64,000 nt of DNA from Oasisia sp. SBJ-2009 (GCA_964017155.1 OZ024856.1:1335201-1399200), one strand, 5' to 3'; counted from the stretch's first letter, positions 21,601-28,702 are shown. Notes: a model not told the origin generated them from the sequence alone. Numbers and translations are program-made.

Positions 21601-22462
21601 CTTTCGAAGGCATCTCATGACAACCAGTTTGTTGGGCAGTCTCTATTTTTTTCTTCAGAAAACTAGTACTATTTTCTATCATTTTCTGTTGATACTCCAT
21701 GATGAAATATATGATTCACCAAAATCACAATAATTGTAGTCCAAAGGACGTCAGAGCCTACTGTTCTTCATTTGAACCAGTTGTCAAATATTCAACTATA
21801 CACAAGTGTTACTTTAACTGTGAGTTGTCGTGTGACTTGTAGGTTGACAGTGGATTGGGTGTCTTGAAAGAAGCTCTGCTCATCATTGACATGAAGCTGT
21901 CCCACAAGGAGCACCTTGCGACTAAGTGCTACACCTTGAAGGAGCTCTTTGATGGTACACCACCTACATTGGCTGCTGTGTTCACTGTTGAATATGTATA
22001 ACATGCAACAGTAATGTGTGCAGTTTATTAAACTAATCTATGGCGTAAACATGGTTGCTGCAGGCAATGTAACAGTACTTTGCTGGAAAGAAAAAATTAC
22101 CTTTTTGGGATATGTTTAGAGACTATAATAGATATAATGTCATTAAGGTGATACTTATGAAGTTAACGCTGTGAGTTGATCTCCGAAAGTGGTGTTGTAT
22201 TTCTGAAGGTTTGTAGCACATGTACCACAGGCAGTAACTTTTGAGTATATTAATATTTTTTGTCTTAACAACAATCCTGTTTGTTCACTTAGGTTCACAT
22301 GAAGTTATCAAGTGGATTCCACTGGAAAAGGGCATCGAAGTTGAGCTTCAGCTCAGTCGCAGCATTAGTGCTGCCTCTGGTGACCGTCCACAGAAGCACG
22401 GCAACCACAGTTTGTTGGGCAGTCTGAAACGTACATTTAGCTCAAAGCATAAAACCACGTGA
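580..22462 (+). CDS. Multi-C2-domain protein, 16 exons, 5' end outside window
   Basis: Exons: 580-663, 6655-6744, 8736-8874, 10082-10146, 10872-10923, 11432-11494, 13316-13455, 13971-14066, 14458-14544, 15224-15445, 15749-15912, 18782-18819, 19333-19459, 20537-20642, 21843-21954, 22293-22462. All introns are GT-AG, all phases join, and the sum is 1,755 nt (584 residues plus TGA). Residues 1-85 are the end of a C2 domain (NPRW at 12-15; loop acids D37, D39, D46/47). Residues 144-272 are a complete C2 domain with five canonical calcium ligands (D162, D168, D215, D217, D223) and NPVWDE at 191-196. Residues 273-413 are a polar Ser/Thr-rich linker. Residues 414-560 look like a third C2 fold without the aspartate set. 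C2 domains generally bind phospholipid, often with calcium, so a peripheral membrane role is likely. E-Syt, MCTP and copine families share these motifs; I cannot assign a family. The protein start lies upstream of position 1. Confidence 0.85.
669..5140. repeat. 29-bp minisatellite, about 154 copies (intron 1)
   Basis: Tandem units read GGGGGAGAGGGACACAGAGG plus a variable nine-base part (GCAGGGGAT, ACAGGGGAT or GTGGGGGAT). The + strand is almost pure purine with G runs. Variants ATGGAGG, AAGGGGG and ATGGATGGGGG mark sub-blocks: ACAGG types dominate 790-2400 and GCAGG types 3200-4900. The array starts six bases after the exon 1 donor. It contains no stops in several frames on both strands, giving giant meaningless ORFs. 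Confidence 0.97.
5141..6654 (+). other. Rest of intron 1, no gene seen
   Basis: Unique sequence with two stretches of degenerate CTCATTAAAGGTCC-like repeats (about 5230-5430 and 6193-6315) and a cluster of ATTCGAATGCA-like words at 5650-5750. No exon-like ORF with splice sites was recognised. Confidence 0.5.
6193..6315. repeat. Degenerate ~17-bp repeat
   Basis: About seven imperfect copies of CTCTCATTAAAGGTCCC in tandem. A more decayed relative lies at about 5270-5430. Confidence 0.6.
6655..6744 (+). CDS. Exon 2 (C2-A calcium loop 3)
   Basis: It encodes 30 residues including YDWDGRD and DDFLG, the typical third calcium-binding loop of a C2 domain. Acceptor GATCCCAG, donor GTAAAC, phase 0 at both ends. 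Confidence 0.9.
6867..6961. promoter_or_regulatory. Inverted pair of CTCF-like motifs
   Basis: A 22-bp arm at 6867-6888 (beginning CCACTAGATGGCGACATGG) is repeated as its exact reverse complement at 6940-6961, with a 51-bp spacer. The arm fits 13 of 14 positions of the known CTCF core CCASYAGRKGGCRS. The two motifs face each other (convergent). Binding is inference; the perfect inverted repeat is seen directly. It lies in intron 2. Confidence 0.5.
7168..7418. repeat. 14-bp minisatellite, about 18 copies
   Basis: Near-perfect units of CACTGTGTACTGTC. It interrupts a dispersed repeat: the flanks TATGGCACCACTCTGTCC and GGCTCCTGTATCTCAGAAAC match contiguous sequence of other copies, for example near 10443-10490. 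Confidence 0.95.
7440..8715 (+). mobile_element. Dispersed repeat copy (intron 2)
   Basis: It begins with the TATCTCAGAAAC head found also near 10480, 51530 and 52020. It ends with AATAGTCCAAAGACTTCAGG and GCCCA at about 8670-8693. Internally it repeats a module (tttgcacaggtattt, then acaagaaatttgtatttgat) more than once. Family is unnamed and possibly a non-autonomous DNA element. Confidence 0.65.
8736..8874 (+). CDS. Exon 3 (end of C2-A)
   Basis: It encodes about 46 residues, including [20 protein letters not shown], the last strand of C2-A. Acceptor GTCACCAG, donor GTGAGC, ending in phase 1. A 27-bp minisatellite starts immediately after the donor. Confidence 0.85.
8876..9477. repeat. 27-bp minisatellite, about 22 copies
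   Basis: Units read AGCAACAACTTTAGTCACAC plus CTATCAC, with CTATTACAGGG variants. It begins directly after the exon 3 donor at 8875. A block around 9181 recurs at 9397, an offset of 216 bp or eight units, showing a multi-unit duplication. Confidence 0.95.
9789..9946. repeat. (TGAG)n tetranucleotide microsatellite
   Basis: About 39 uninterrupted GTGA units, in intron 3. Confidence 0.97.
10082..10146 (+). CDS. Exon 4 (C2-A/C2-B linker)
   Basis: It encodes 22 residues ([19 protein letters not shown] region). The acceptor is CTGTTGTAG and the donor GTGAGT. The incoming phase 1 is completed and the exon ends in phase 0. It is short and not itself a domain, so it rests on splice sites and phase fit. 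Confidence 0.7.
10147..11431 (+). other. Introns 4 and 5, with a dispersed-repeat fragment
   Basis: Apart from exon 5 (10872-10923) the sequence is AT-rich and non-coding. 10410-10760 is a copy of the dispersed repeat that recurs across the window. Confidence 0.5.
10872..10923 (+). CDS. Exon 5 (linker, basic/Ser-rich)
   Basis: It encodes [17 protein letters not shown], then one base of a split codon. The acceptor follows a T-rich tract (TTTTTTCGTAG) and the donor is GTAAGT. The R-x-x-S patterns could be kinase sites (inference). Confidence 0.75.
11432..11494 (+). CDS. Exon 6 (C2-B start, calcium loop 1)
   Basis: It encodes [20 protein letters not shown] and the next two residues, the first strand and first calcium aspartate (D162) of C2-B. 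Acceptor TTGTTCCAG, donor GTCAGT, phase 1 in and out. Confidence 0.9.
12091..13269. repeat. 35-bp minisatellite, about 34 copies (intron 6)
   Basis: Units are TAGACCACCCACCTTGATCT plus CACACATA and one of three endings: GCCAGTG, GCTAGTG or CCCCATG. Variants are arranged in blocks; C-T-P-T-P occurs twice with a 175-bp period (12650, 12825, 13000). It ends 46 bp before the exon 7 acceptor. Confidence 0.96.
13316..13455 (+). CDS. Exon 7 (C2-B core)
   Basis: It encodes [11 protein letters not shown] through KPNEQLEI, with the SDPY ligand (D168), a lysine-rich strand TTKIKKK and NPVWDE. The lysines are positioned like the polybasic patch of C2 domains. Acceptor GTTTGTAG, donor GTATGT, phase 1 to 0. 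A 35-bp minisatellite fills most of the upstream intron. Confidence 0.92.
13971..14066 (+). CDS. Exon 8 (C2-B calcium loop 3)
   Basis: It encodes 32 residues with [13 protein letters not shown], supplying ligands D215, D217 and D223. Acceptor TTCTGCCAG, donor GTAAGA, phase 0 at both ends. Confidence 0.92.
14458..14544 (+). CDS. Exon 9 (end of C2-B)
   Basis: It encodes 29 residues, RQGWFQLQ through DYLMTE, the last strands of C2-B. Acceptor GTTTCAG, donor GAG/GTAAGA, phase 0. Its last 16 bases and the donor are the first unit of a 22-bp tandem array, so the exact exon end rests on choosing the first of 20 near-identical donors. Confidence 0.85.
14529..14965 (+). repeat. 22-bp array of 20 tandem 5' splice sites (intron 9)
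   Basis: The unit is ACTACCTCATGACAGAG/GTAAG, which is the end of exon 9 plus its donor. I count 20 GAG/GT junctions: 17 GTAAGA, two GTAAAA (from 14586 and 14916) and a last GTACTG. The period is 22 bp, so each skipped donor shifts frame by one and every third restores it. CTCATGA in many units creates an in-frame TGA if units are retained. Confidence 0.95.
15224..15445 (+). CDS. Exon 10 (polar linker)
   Basis: It encodes 74 residues rich in Ser, Asp, Glu and Pro ([15 protein letters not shown] onward), probably disordered. Acceptor GATGTTTCAG, donor GTTAGT, phase 0 at both ends. Confidence 0.82.
15510..15655. repeat. ~31-bp imperfect repeat, about five copies (intron 10)
   Basis: Units resemble AACACAGCATTTGTTCAGGT plus TCAGCTCAATT. 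It begins about 65 bp after the exon 10 donor. Confidence 0.75.
15749..15912 (+). CDS. Exon 11 (polar linker)
   Basis: It encodes about 54 residues ([15 protein letters not shown] onward), Ser/Thr/Pro rich. Acceptor CCCTCCAG, donor TCAG/GTGGGT, ending in phase 2. The last 24 bases are the first unit of a 28/29-bp tandem array that repeats the donor about 54 times, so downstream donors could extend this exon. Confidence 0.8.
15889..17428 (+). repeat. 28/29-bp array of about 54 tandem donors (intron 11)
   Basis: The unit is CTTGTAGCACCCCTGTCAG/G followed by TGGGTGTC(C). The first unit is the end of exon 11, and each later unit repeats its donor TCAG/GTGGGT. Variants are TAGTACC and TAACACC, plus a C insertion that alternates 28- and 29-bp periods. 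In several frames TAG or TAA inside TTGTAG/TTGTAA would stop translation if the array were retained. Confidence 0.96.
17538..18239. mobile_element. Fold-back (inverted-repeat) element, ~700 bp
   Basis: 17538-17711 and 18108-18239 are imperfect reverse complements; shared words include GCATATCTTTTG, GTTTCGACCCAT and AGGTCTTGGTC. The left arm has a small internal duplication (ACCCATCATNTACAGG). No transposase ORF is seen, so this is probably a non-autonomous element or MITE. It lies in intron 11 between the two splice-site arrays. A CTCF-like word sits at 17715-17728. Confidence 0.75.
18405..18772 (+). repeat. 42-bp array of the branch-point region (intron 11 end)
   Basis: About nine units of TGTACTGATACTGACAAATG plus TTGAACTTAGCATGCATTGAAC. 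TACTGAT and ACTGAC fit the yUnAy branch-point consensus. The genuine acceptor TGTTGAACATTGATTGCAG at 18763-18781 begins as one more unit and then diverges. Confidence 0.9.
18782..18819 (+). CDS. Exon 12 (38-nt basic micro-exon)
   Basis: It encodes about 13 residues dominated by Arg, Lys, Gln and Glu ([12 protein letters not shown]). Acceptor GATTGCAG, donor GTTAGT. It converts phase 2 to phase 1 and so is required to join exons 11 and 13 in frame. Confidence 0.7.
19333..19459 (+). CDS. Exon 13 (start of C-terminal C2-like domain)
   Basis: It encodes [20 protein letters not shown] through [10 protein letters not shown]. The V-x-G-C-L then Y-C-K-L-R-L pattern resembles strands 1-3 of a C2 domain, but the loop-1 aspartates are absent. 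Acceptor TTCTGTAG, donor GTAAGT, phase 1 to 2. Confidence 0.82.
19655..20530 (+). repeat. 45-bp array of about 19 tandem 3' splice sites (intron 13)
   Basis: Each unit runs TGCTCAGTGTCTGTTGTTTC then ATTGGTTCCCCAG/TCACAGTGTCCA, a pyrimidine-rich tract with a CAG. The real exon 14 acceptor, TGCTCAGTGTCTGTTGTGTT then GTCCAG/TCGGAGTG, is the last unit with about ten bases missing. Units differ mainly at CACAGT, CGCAGT and CCCAGT. Confidence 0.95.
20537..20642 (+). CDS. Exon 14 (C-terminal C2-like domain)
   Basis: It encodes an Arg-rich stretch then [20 protein letters not shown] and DFE. The acceptor GTTGTCCAG is the last, truncated unit of a 45-bp minisatellite that repeats a 3' splice site. 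Donor GTGAAC, phase 2 to 0. Confidence 0.82.
20652..20720 (+). mobile_element. tRNA-derived SINE head (intron 14)
   Basis: GTAGCACAGTGGCTAGAGCA matches a tRNA D-arm/A-box region, followed at anticodon-arm spacing by CTCACTCTCGGTTGGGAGAA. The B box is poor. The 3' limit of the element is not visible. Confidence 0.5.
20870..21780 (+). mobile_element. Dispersed repeat copy (intron 14)
   Basis: It shares long stretches with 7470-8700, including GCTTATGTCAACAAC, ATTAGATCCATGTTA and the tail AGTCCAAAGGACGTCAGAGC. There is no ORF of note. Both copies are in the same orientation as written. Confidence 0.7.
21843..21954 (+). CDS. Exon 15 (C-terminal C2-like domain)
   Basis: It encodes [20 protein letters not shown] through TLKELFDG. 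The hydrophobic strand [10 protein letters not shown] occupies the place of the C2 strand before loop 3, but no D-x-D follows. Acceptor CTTGTAG, donor GTACAC, phase 0 to 1. Confidence 0.85.
22293..22462 (+). CDS. Exon 16, terminal, with TGA stop
   Basis: It encodes [20 protein letters not shown], the final strand of the third domain, then a basic Ser-rich tail ending [11 protein letters not shown] and TGA at 22460-22462. Acceptor TTCACTTAG. The tail could contact membrane through its basic residues (inference). Confidence 0.88.
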
Positions 22463-24073
22463 CAGGTTCTACCTGTGGTTCACCAGAGTGACTGACCAGA
22501 GTGACTGACCAGAGTGACTGACCAGAGTGACTGACCAGAGTGACTGACCAGAGTGACTGACCAGAGTGACTGACCAGAGTGACTGACCAGAGTGACTGAC
22601 CAGAGTGGCTGACCAGAGTGGCTGACCAGAGTGACTGACCAGAGTGACTGACCATAGTGACTGACCAGAGTGGCTGACCAGAGTGGCTGACCAGAGTGGC
22701 TGACCAGAGTGACTGACCAGAGTGACTGACCAGAGTGACTGACCAGAGTGACTGACCAGAGTGGCTGACCAGAGTGGCTGACCAGAGTGACTGACCAGAG
22801 TGACTGTCCAGAGTGATTGTCCAGAGTGACTGGCCACAGTGACTGACCACAGTGACTGACCAGGGTGACTGACCAGGGTGACTGACCACGGTGACTGACC
22901 ACAGTGACTAATCAACTGTCCACATGTAGTTGAAGTGTGCCACTCTAGTGGCTCATTTAGGCTGTCTTTGGTCCAACCAATTACTTTTGATGACACTTAC
23001 ATGATGAGTGTAAATTGCAAATAACTAACAACCATTCCTTTAATTACTGACCATTTGTGAAATAAGTGTTTTGTTTCACTGGCTTTTTTGCTCTTTTGAT
23101 GTGATTTCACTTGTGAAATGTTCGACTGTAGAAATGTAAACGAGGGAATACACCTGTCGTCTTCTTACACAGGCCACTGACAGTTCCTGTTGTACATAAT
23201 CTGTATGTAAGTTCACACATATCCCAGTAAGATTAAACAATACCTATGCAATATTTATGATCTTATCAAGCTATGATCTAAAACACATTTTGCTTGTTCC
23301 GCTGAGGTATTAAATTAAAAGCATGTTTCAAAAATAGTTAACGTTATCTCTATGAGAACACTATCTGTTATTGTTGTTTTGTTATTGGTAAGAGGTATTG
23401 TTGTTTAACAGTTTTTGTTGCACATAATGACACTAACAGTTGCATAGGGGTGTTATCATCTTGCAGTCGTTTGTGGGTATCAGTGTTACTTGTTGGTTTG
23501 TTCATACAGTAGATATTATAATGTATATATATTTATACACTGTATGTGTATTCATGATCACCGTTTTGATGGAATTGTGTTTGTTACCTTCACTGCACAA
23601 TAAAGAAAACACTCAAAAAGTATATAAAAACTAGATATATACATATATAACTATGGACTATTATAAATGTGTCTTGTGCATTTGCCTCTCCTTTGATAAC
23701 TGGCTGATGATCGACCAGTTAGCAAACAAAACAAGCCCATTCCAGCTGTTTACTATGAACAAAAGTCTGAACAGGTGTTTCAAAAGGCAATGCATGTTGT
23801 ATTTTAGTAGTTAAAGAGGACAGCATGAGACTTTAGAGTGGAATGTATACAATGTTTGTTTACATGGATGGATGAACCATATCAAGTTATTAATTGTGTA
23901 CAAAAAGTGTAATATGAAATGCTACCACAACTGTTTCTATGTGGGTATGGTTATTATGTATAATATCATAAGAAATATTGATGAAATACAAATTTATCAC
24001 TTCCAAAGTTGGTTGCTTGTATTAACATGTGCTTGTCTGTGATAAAACAGTTATGGTGTGGTCGGTAAATAAA
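22463..24073 (+). other. 3'UTR and poly(A) signals of the C2 gene
   Basis: The stop codon is followed within 20 bases by a 13-bp minisatellite and then unique AT-rich sequence. AATAAA hexamers at 23599-23604 and 24068-24073 are candidate poly(A) signals. The more distal one lies only 20 bases from the poly(A) signal of the convergent gene on the other strand. Confidence 0.6.
22482..22910. repeat. 13-bp minisatellite in the 3'UTR, about 33 copies
   Basis: Units of GACCAGAGTGACT with GTGGCT, CATAGT, CAGGGT and CACAGT variants, starting 20 bases after the stop codon. It is probably transcribed in the C2 gene mRNA. Confidence 0.95.
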
Positions 24074-24092
24074 ATGTACTTTACACAAAACA

Positions 24093-24098
24093 TTTATT
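24093..24098 (-). terminator. Poly(A) signal of the small membrane protein gene
   Basis: TTTATT on + (AATAAA on -) lies about 300 bases beyond the stop codon. It is 20 bases from AATAAA of the convergent C2 gene at 24068-24073. Confidence 0.55.
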
Positions 24099-24393
24099 CA
24101 CTCATATACTTTTCTCATAATATGTACATGTCATAAATTCTTTCATTTTGGCTCTAAACAAGCCTTAATTTTCATTAATCACTGGTGTCACATCAAATAG
24201 TACCAAAATTCAAACCAGCTCTTTCACGCAGGAGACACAGTGGCATTGTGTTACAATGTTGTGAAGACCATCTTCACAAGACTTGCAGTCCAGCAACACA
24301 TTCCAGTGTGCATCGAGTTATATAAATGGCTGTGACTGTTCGTTTGAGCAGTGGCTCTCGCTTGGACCTGTCTGACAGTCGCCAGCGACAGCG

Positions 24394-27300
24394 TCAGCCA
24401 GAGTGATTCTGTTGTGCTCGTGTGCGTTGTAATTCGTTGTAGTTCTTGAAACTCGCATACACATAGCCAGTGCCTGATGTGACGCCGATGATCACAAACA
24501 GTGCCAGGTACAACTTCTCCTGCAACAAACAGTGCATGTCATTAGATCAATATCGAACTGATCAATATGAGAAGGAGGTCTATCTTAATAAATATCCTCA
24601 GCTTCAAATAATTACTAGCTGCATCTGAAATTTGTTGAAGCAATGAAAAGGGAAATTATATATTGGACAGCATGAATCATGTCAAGTTTATCCACACACT
24701 TTGATTCCCAATGTTTTGGTTGGATAAAGGAAACGTGGATTACCGAGACACCTTATCATATACGGTATCAAGATGGTTCCAACATAAAATGTATGGACTG
24801 TGAAACAATCAGATTATTGAAGACCAGATAAATGAGATGCGACTATCTATACATATATATATATATCAGTGATGTTATATATTTATATATATATATATAT
24901 ATATTATAGAGATAACCTTTATTTTGAGGAATAACAGTTATAAGGTTCAATACAGAAAATGCATTTTAGTAAGTAACCAAATACTATCAATATATATTTT
25001 CAAGTGGATGTGTCTAGTACATTTTGTAGAGAATTCCTGTGCTACAGCTTTAAATGAAAGACACATTTCAGTGCAAAGTTATTTGTCTCAACATGGGACA
25101 TATATAGTTATATGAAGCTATGAACAAAAATTAGCTTTTAATATAAAACATGACAGCAAGAGTTTGTATGCATATGTTAGAACAGAAAGTTCAGGATAAG
25201 GTAGGACCTCTAGAAGGTAGTGATGGAAACATAATAACAGAGGGATTCTTAATGGCAGAAAACCTAAATGAATACTTTAGTTCGGTGTTCACCAGGGAAG
25301 ATACTAGTGCATTACCAGTACCAGAGACTAAATTTGAAGGGAGAGAGTCAGACTATTTAGGACAACTAATTGTAACACCAAAAATGGTAGCTAAGAAAAT
25401 AAGGGATATGAAGGAAAATAAGTCACCTGGAGTGGATGGGATTCCTCCCAAATTACTACTGGAAATTGTAGAACAAATCAGCATACCACTTGCAACAGTG
25501 TTCAATTTGTCAATAGAGGAAGGAGTAGTTCCATTAGAATGGAAAGAAGCAAACATACCATTATTTAAAAAAGGATCAAGAAGCAAGTCAGAACTATAGA
25601 CCAGTTAGTTTAACATCGGTGGTTTGCAAACTATTAGAAAGACTAATTAAAGATCACTTGGTTGATTTTCTTGTTAAAAATAACTTGATTAACCCATCTC
25701 AACATGGGTTTCTAAAAGTGAGGTCATGCTTAACAAATATCTTATGTTTTTTGGAAGATGTCACAAAGTGGGTAGACGAGGGATCACCAGTAGATATAAT
25801 ATACTTAGATTTTAAAAAAGCCTTTGACAAAGTCAATCAAAGATTACTACTTAAACTAAAGGCCCATGGCATAGGCAATGGTATGATTAACTGGATAGAA
25901 AAATGGCTCATTGATAGAAGACAAAGAGTGGTAGTTGATGGGGAGGTTTCAAACTGGAAATCGGTTTTGAGTGGAGTACCGCAGGGATCAGTATTGGGAC
26001 CTATTTTGTTCTTAATATATATCAATGATTTGGATGATGATATAACAACAAGCAAGGTGTTGAAGTTTGCGGACGATACAAAAGTGTTTAGAAAAATTGA
26101 AAGTGATGCAGATAGACAGCAATTACAAGATGATCTAAATAATTTGAACGAATGGTCTGATAAGTGGCAAATGCTGTTTAATTATGGGAAGTGTAAGTGC
26201 CTCCACACAGGACATGGAAATGAAGATGCACAATATACAATGGGTGATACTGTACTAAATACTACCGTAAAGGAAAAGGACTTAGGGTTAACTATTAGTG
26301 CTGATATGAAGGTATCAGAACAGTGTGCATTGCAGCAGCGAAGGGAAACCAAATTCTTGGATTAATTAGGCGAAATATAGTGTACAAGGAAAAAGAACTA
26401 ATAATACCGCTGTACAAAACAATAGTTAGGCCTCATTTAGAATATTGCATACAGGCATGGAGGCCATATCGCAAGAAGGATATTGATATACTAGAAAGAG
26501 TACAAAGAAGAGCAACCAAAATGATACAAAAACTCAGGAATATTAGTTATGAAATGCGTCTAAAACAATGTGGATTAACAACACTAGAAACCAGGAGATT
26601 GAGAGGAGATCAGATAGAAGTTTTTAAAATATTGAATGGGTATGAACATATTGACAGAAATATTTTTTTCTCTGTTAAGGAAAAGAGAAGGACTAGAGGA
26701 AATGGAATTACATTAGCAAAGAAGCAGTGTAGACTAGATATTAGAAAATTTTCATTTTCACAAAGAACAGTAAATGAATGGAACAGATTATCGGCTGATT
26801 GTGTAGGTGCTAGTAGTGTTAATATGTTTAAAAATAAAATTGACATGTACCTAAGAAGGGCTGGGTACATTTAGTTAGATAGGTTGGACTCTCGATAAGC
26901 CAAAGGGCTTCCTTGCCCACCTGCCATCTAGAGTTGATTCTCTAGGTGGCAATCTTGTTAAATCTTGTTAAATCTTGTTAAATGATTTTAGAGCATATAT
27001 AATCCATAATCCGTGATGGGCTTAGAATCTTAGATTGATCTGGGTGATGTCACTGGTCTGCTAATTAGGGAAACCGTTTCTAGTAGTCCTACCTGCTACA
27101 CAAATACTAGCAACCATGGTTTCTTAATTTCTACACCAGTGACATCACTGCTCTGCGAACACTGGCATTTCTCCAATTCGCTGAGCAGCGACAGCACTGC
27201 TCTCAGGAGCAGTGACAGCACTGCTCTCAGTGCTCTGCGAATAGCCAGAGGGTTTCTAATATCCGAGTGTCATCTTGGACTTGGCAGCCTCAAGCGCAAT

Positions 27301-28702
27301 ACATGTAAAAATATCGGTAATCTTATACTTAACTGGCCTAAATTATTACGGCCTTTTGAAGGGCTTTTGAAACCGTTTTTTCACGTTATATCGATGTGTA
27401 TGTGTTCGCAATGTGATTCTACATCACTTCCGGTACAAAGAAGTCAGATTTAATTGTTTTAATTAGTGTTTTAGAACAATTTAAACATGCCGAGTCGAAG
27501 TAAACAACGCGATGTCACCGCTGCAAATATGGCGCGGGCTGTAGGCACCTCCCAGACGCACCAGAACCGCGGAGGCGCGAGCTGTTTAAATTGTTCTAAA
27601 ACACAAATTAATTTATTTTAATTTTTATTCTTTGTACCGGAAATGATGTAGAATCACATTGCGAACACATACACATCGATATAAGGTGAAAAAAATGGGT
27701 TTAAAAGGCCGTAATAATTTAGGCCAGTTAAGTATAAGATTACAATTCAATGTGCCGTATAATGCAAACCATTTATAGTATAAATACATGGGCTGTTGCT
27801 TAACTCTCCTCTGGTGACTATATAGTATAAACAATTGCTTAAAATGCCTGATCATGTCAGCTTTGGGGCACACAGCCTATCCAGACCAGTCCACTATTAT
27901 AAAATAGGGGTTGGGGAGTGTGTATTGCATAATGCAGCATGCTATGATTTGCTGTCTCTACTGTTATAAAATCGGGGTTAGGTTAGGGTGCAATACTAGA
28001 CCCCTCTTTTATAATAGTAGAGTGGCTGTGCGCCCCTAAGCTGACATGATCCAAAATGTCATCCGATAAACTGACATATTGCATTTGTTTACATCACTGA
28101 CAAGCCAAGCCAGGACTCAGCAGTCTCAGGTCTTGGCCCAAGCTTAGCCTTAGCTTTGCCTGGCCCTACCCTTACAAAAAGGCCTTCGTTACAAAAAAGC
28201 CAATGGTATACCATTCAGTATCATTCGGTACCATTGCCATTGGCCATGATTGGGCCATTCAATGATATTTCAGTAGGACTCGGTGATACTCTCAGTGGTA
28301 ATTTAAAATACCATTCAATAAGCCAAGTAAGACAGTAAGCCTGTAAGGGCAGGCAAGCGCGACAGCGTACGTGCAAGCCGTGACAATGTCATTTAATTCA
28401 CAGTGTTTCCTTATCATTTATTTGGCGTGTAGTCGTCATTAAGCCGATATGTTGAACATTAGTGCAGTCTACAATTAGAGAGGATGCACACAGTTTATCG
28501 TGAAACCCGTGGCGTACAGCACTTGACCTGTGCTGTGGACACCTGTATTATCGCTCGACCAGTTTACATGACGACTCACCTTGAATGATATGCCGGGTTT
28601 TCCTGGCGTCCGTCTGTAGGCGATCGTCGCACTCTGGGACGACTTCGTAGTCAGACTAGCACATATTCTCTGCGACATAACGCGACATAACAGCCCAGAC
28701 AT
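24394..28702 (-). CDS. Small single-pass, probably mitochondrial membrane protein (two exons)
   Basis: Exon 1 is 28702-28580 (ATG at 28702; a second in-frame ATG at 28678) and exon 2 is 24519-24394 (TGA at 24396-24394). Donor AAG/GTGAGT and acceptor TTGCAG/GAG join in phase 0. The product is 82 residues, or 74 from the second ATG. The N terminus (MSQRICASLTTKSSQSATIA) is rich in Ser, Thr and Arg without acids, like a mitochondrial presequence. Exon 2 encodes EKLYLALFVIIGVTSGTGYV, one membrane helix, then FKNYNELQRTRAQQ. The order PxxP, EK, helix, aromatic-NY loosely recalls cytochrome c oxidase subunit 8; that is a weak guess. The 4-kb intron contains a LINE and two fold-back elements. Confidence 0.7.
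24850..24908. repeat. (AT)n microsatellite
   Basis: Interrupted AT dinucleotide tract just upstream of the LINE fragment. Confidence 0.9.
25150..25599 (+). pseudogene. CR1 ORF2, pre-RT segment
   Basis: The text KVQDKVGPLEG, LNEYFSSVFT, NKSPGVDGIP and WKEANIPLFKKG is typical of the segment between endonuclease and RT palm. The frame breaks at about 25575-25595, where the following NYRPVSLTS motif is in another frame. Confidence 0.85.
25600..26320 (+). pseudogene. CR1 reverse transcriptase domain
   Basis: RT motif A IIYLDFKKAFDKVN, motif B SGVPQGSVLGP and the catalytic FADD box are all present, so catalytic residues are intact in this piece. A single-base frameshift near 26320 separates it from the C-terminal domain. 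Confidence 0.92.
26323..26874 (+). pseudogene. CR1 ORF2 C-terminal domain
   Basis: The text VRPHLEYCIQAWRPY, RVQRRATKMI, LETRRLRGDQIEVFK and RGNG is characteristic of the CR1 C terminus. TAG follows RRAGYI at 26872-26874. Confidence 0.92.
27317..27743. mobile_element. Fold-back element with ~165-bp arms
   Basis: 27317-27486 and 27584-27743 are near-perfect reverse complements; the outer 41 bp match exactly. The spacer is 97 bp, GC-rich and unlike its surroundings. No ORF. Probably a non-autonomous inverted-repeat element; transcribed, it would form a long RNA hairpin. Confidence 0.85.
27850..28051. mobile_element. Second fold-back element, ~200 bp
   Basis: 27850-27910 (GATCATGTCAGCTTTGGGGC onward) pairs with 28000-28051 (ending AAGCTGACATGATC). 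The inner arms share CTATTATAAAA-AGGGGT. The middle carries another TTATAAAATCGGGGTTAGG copy. Confidence 0.7.

Larger units (their letters stand above)
25141..26983 (+). mobile_element. 5'-truncated CR1-clade non-LTR retrotransposon
   Basis: Three ORF pieces in two frames cover the region before the reverse transcriptase, the RT itself and the CR1 C-terminal domain. The 3'UTR has a stem-loop (26922-26933 with 26940-26951, one G-U pair, six-base loop) and then three copies of AATCTTGTTA, resembling the short tandem repeats that end CR1 elements. The endonuclease domain and anything 5' of it are missing. It sits antisense inside the intron of the - strand gene. The exact 5' end is not visible. 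Confidence 0.88.
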
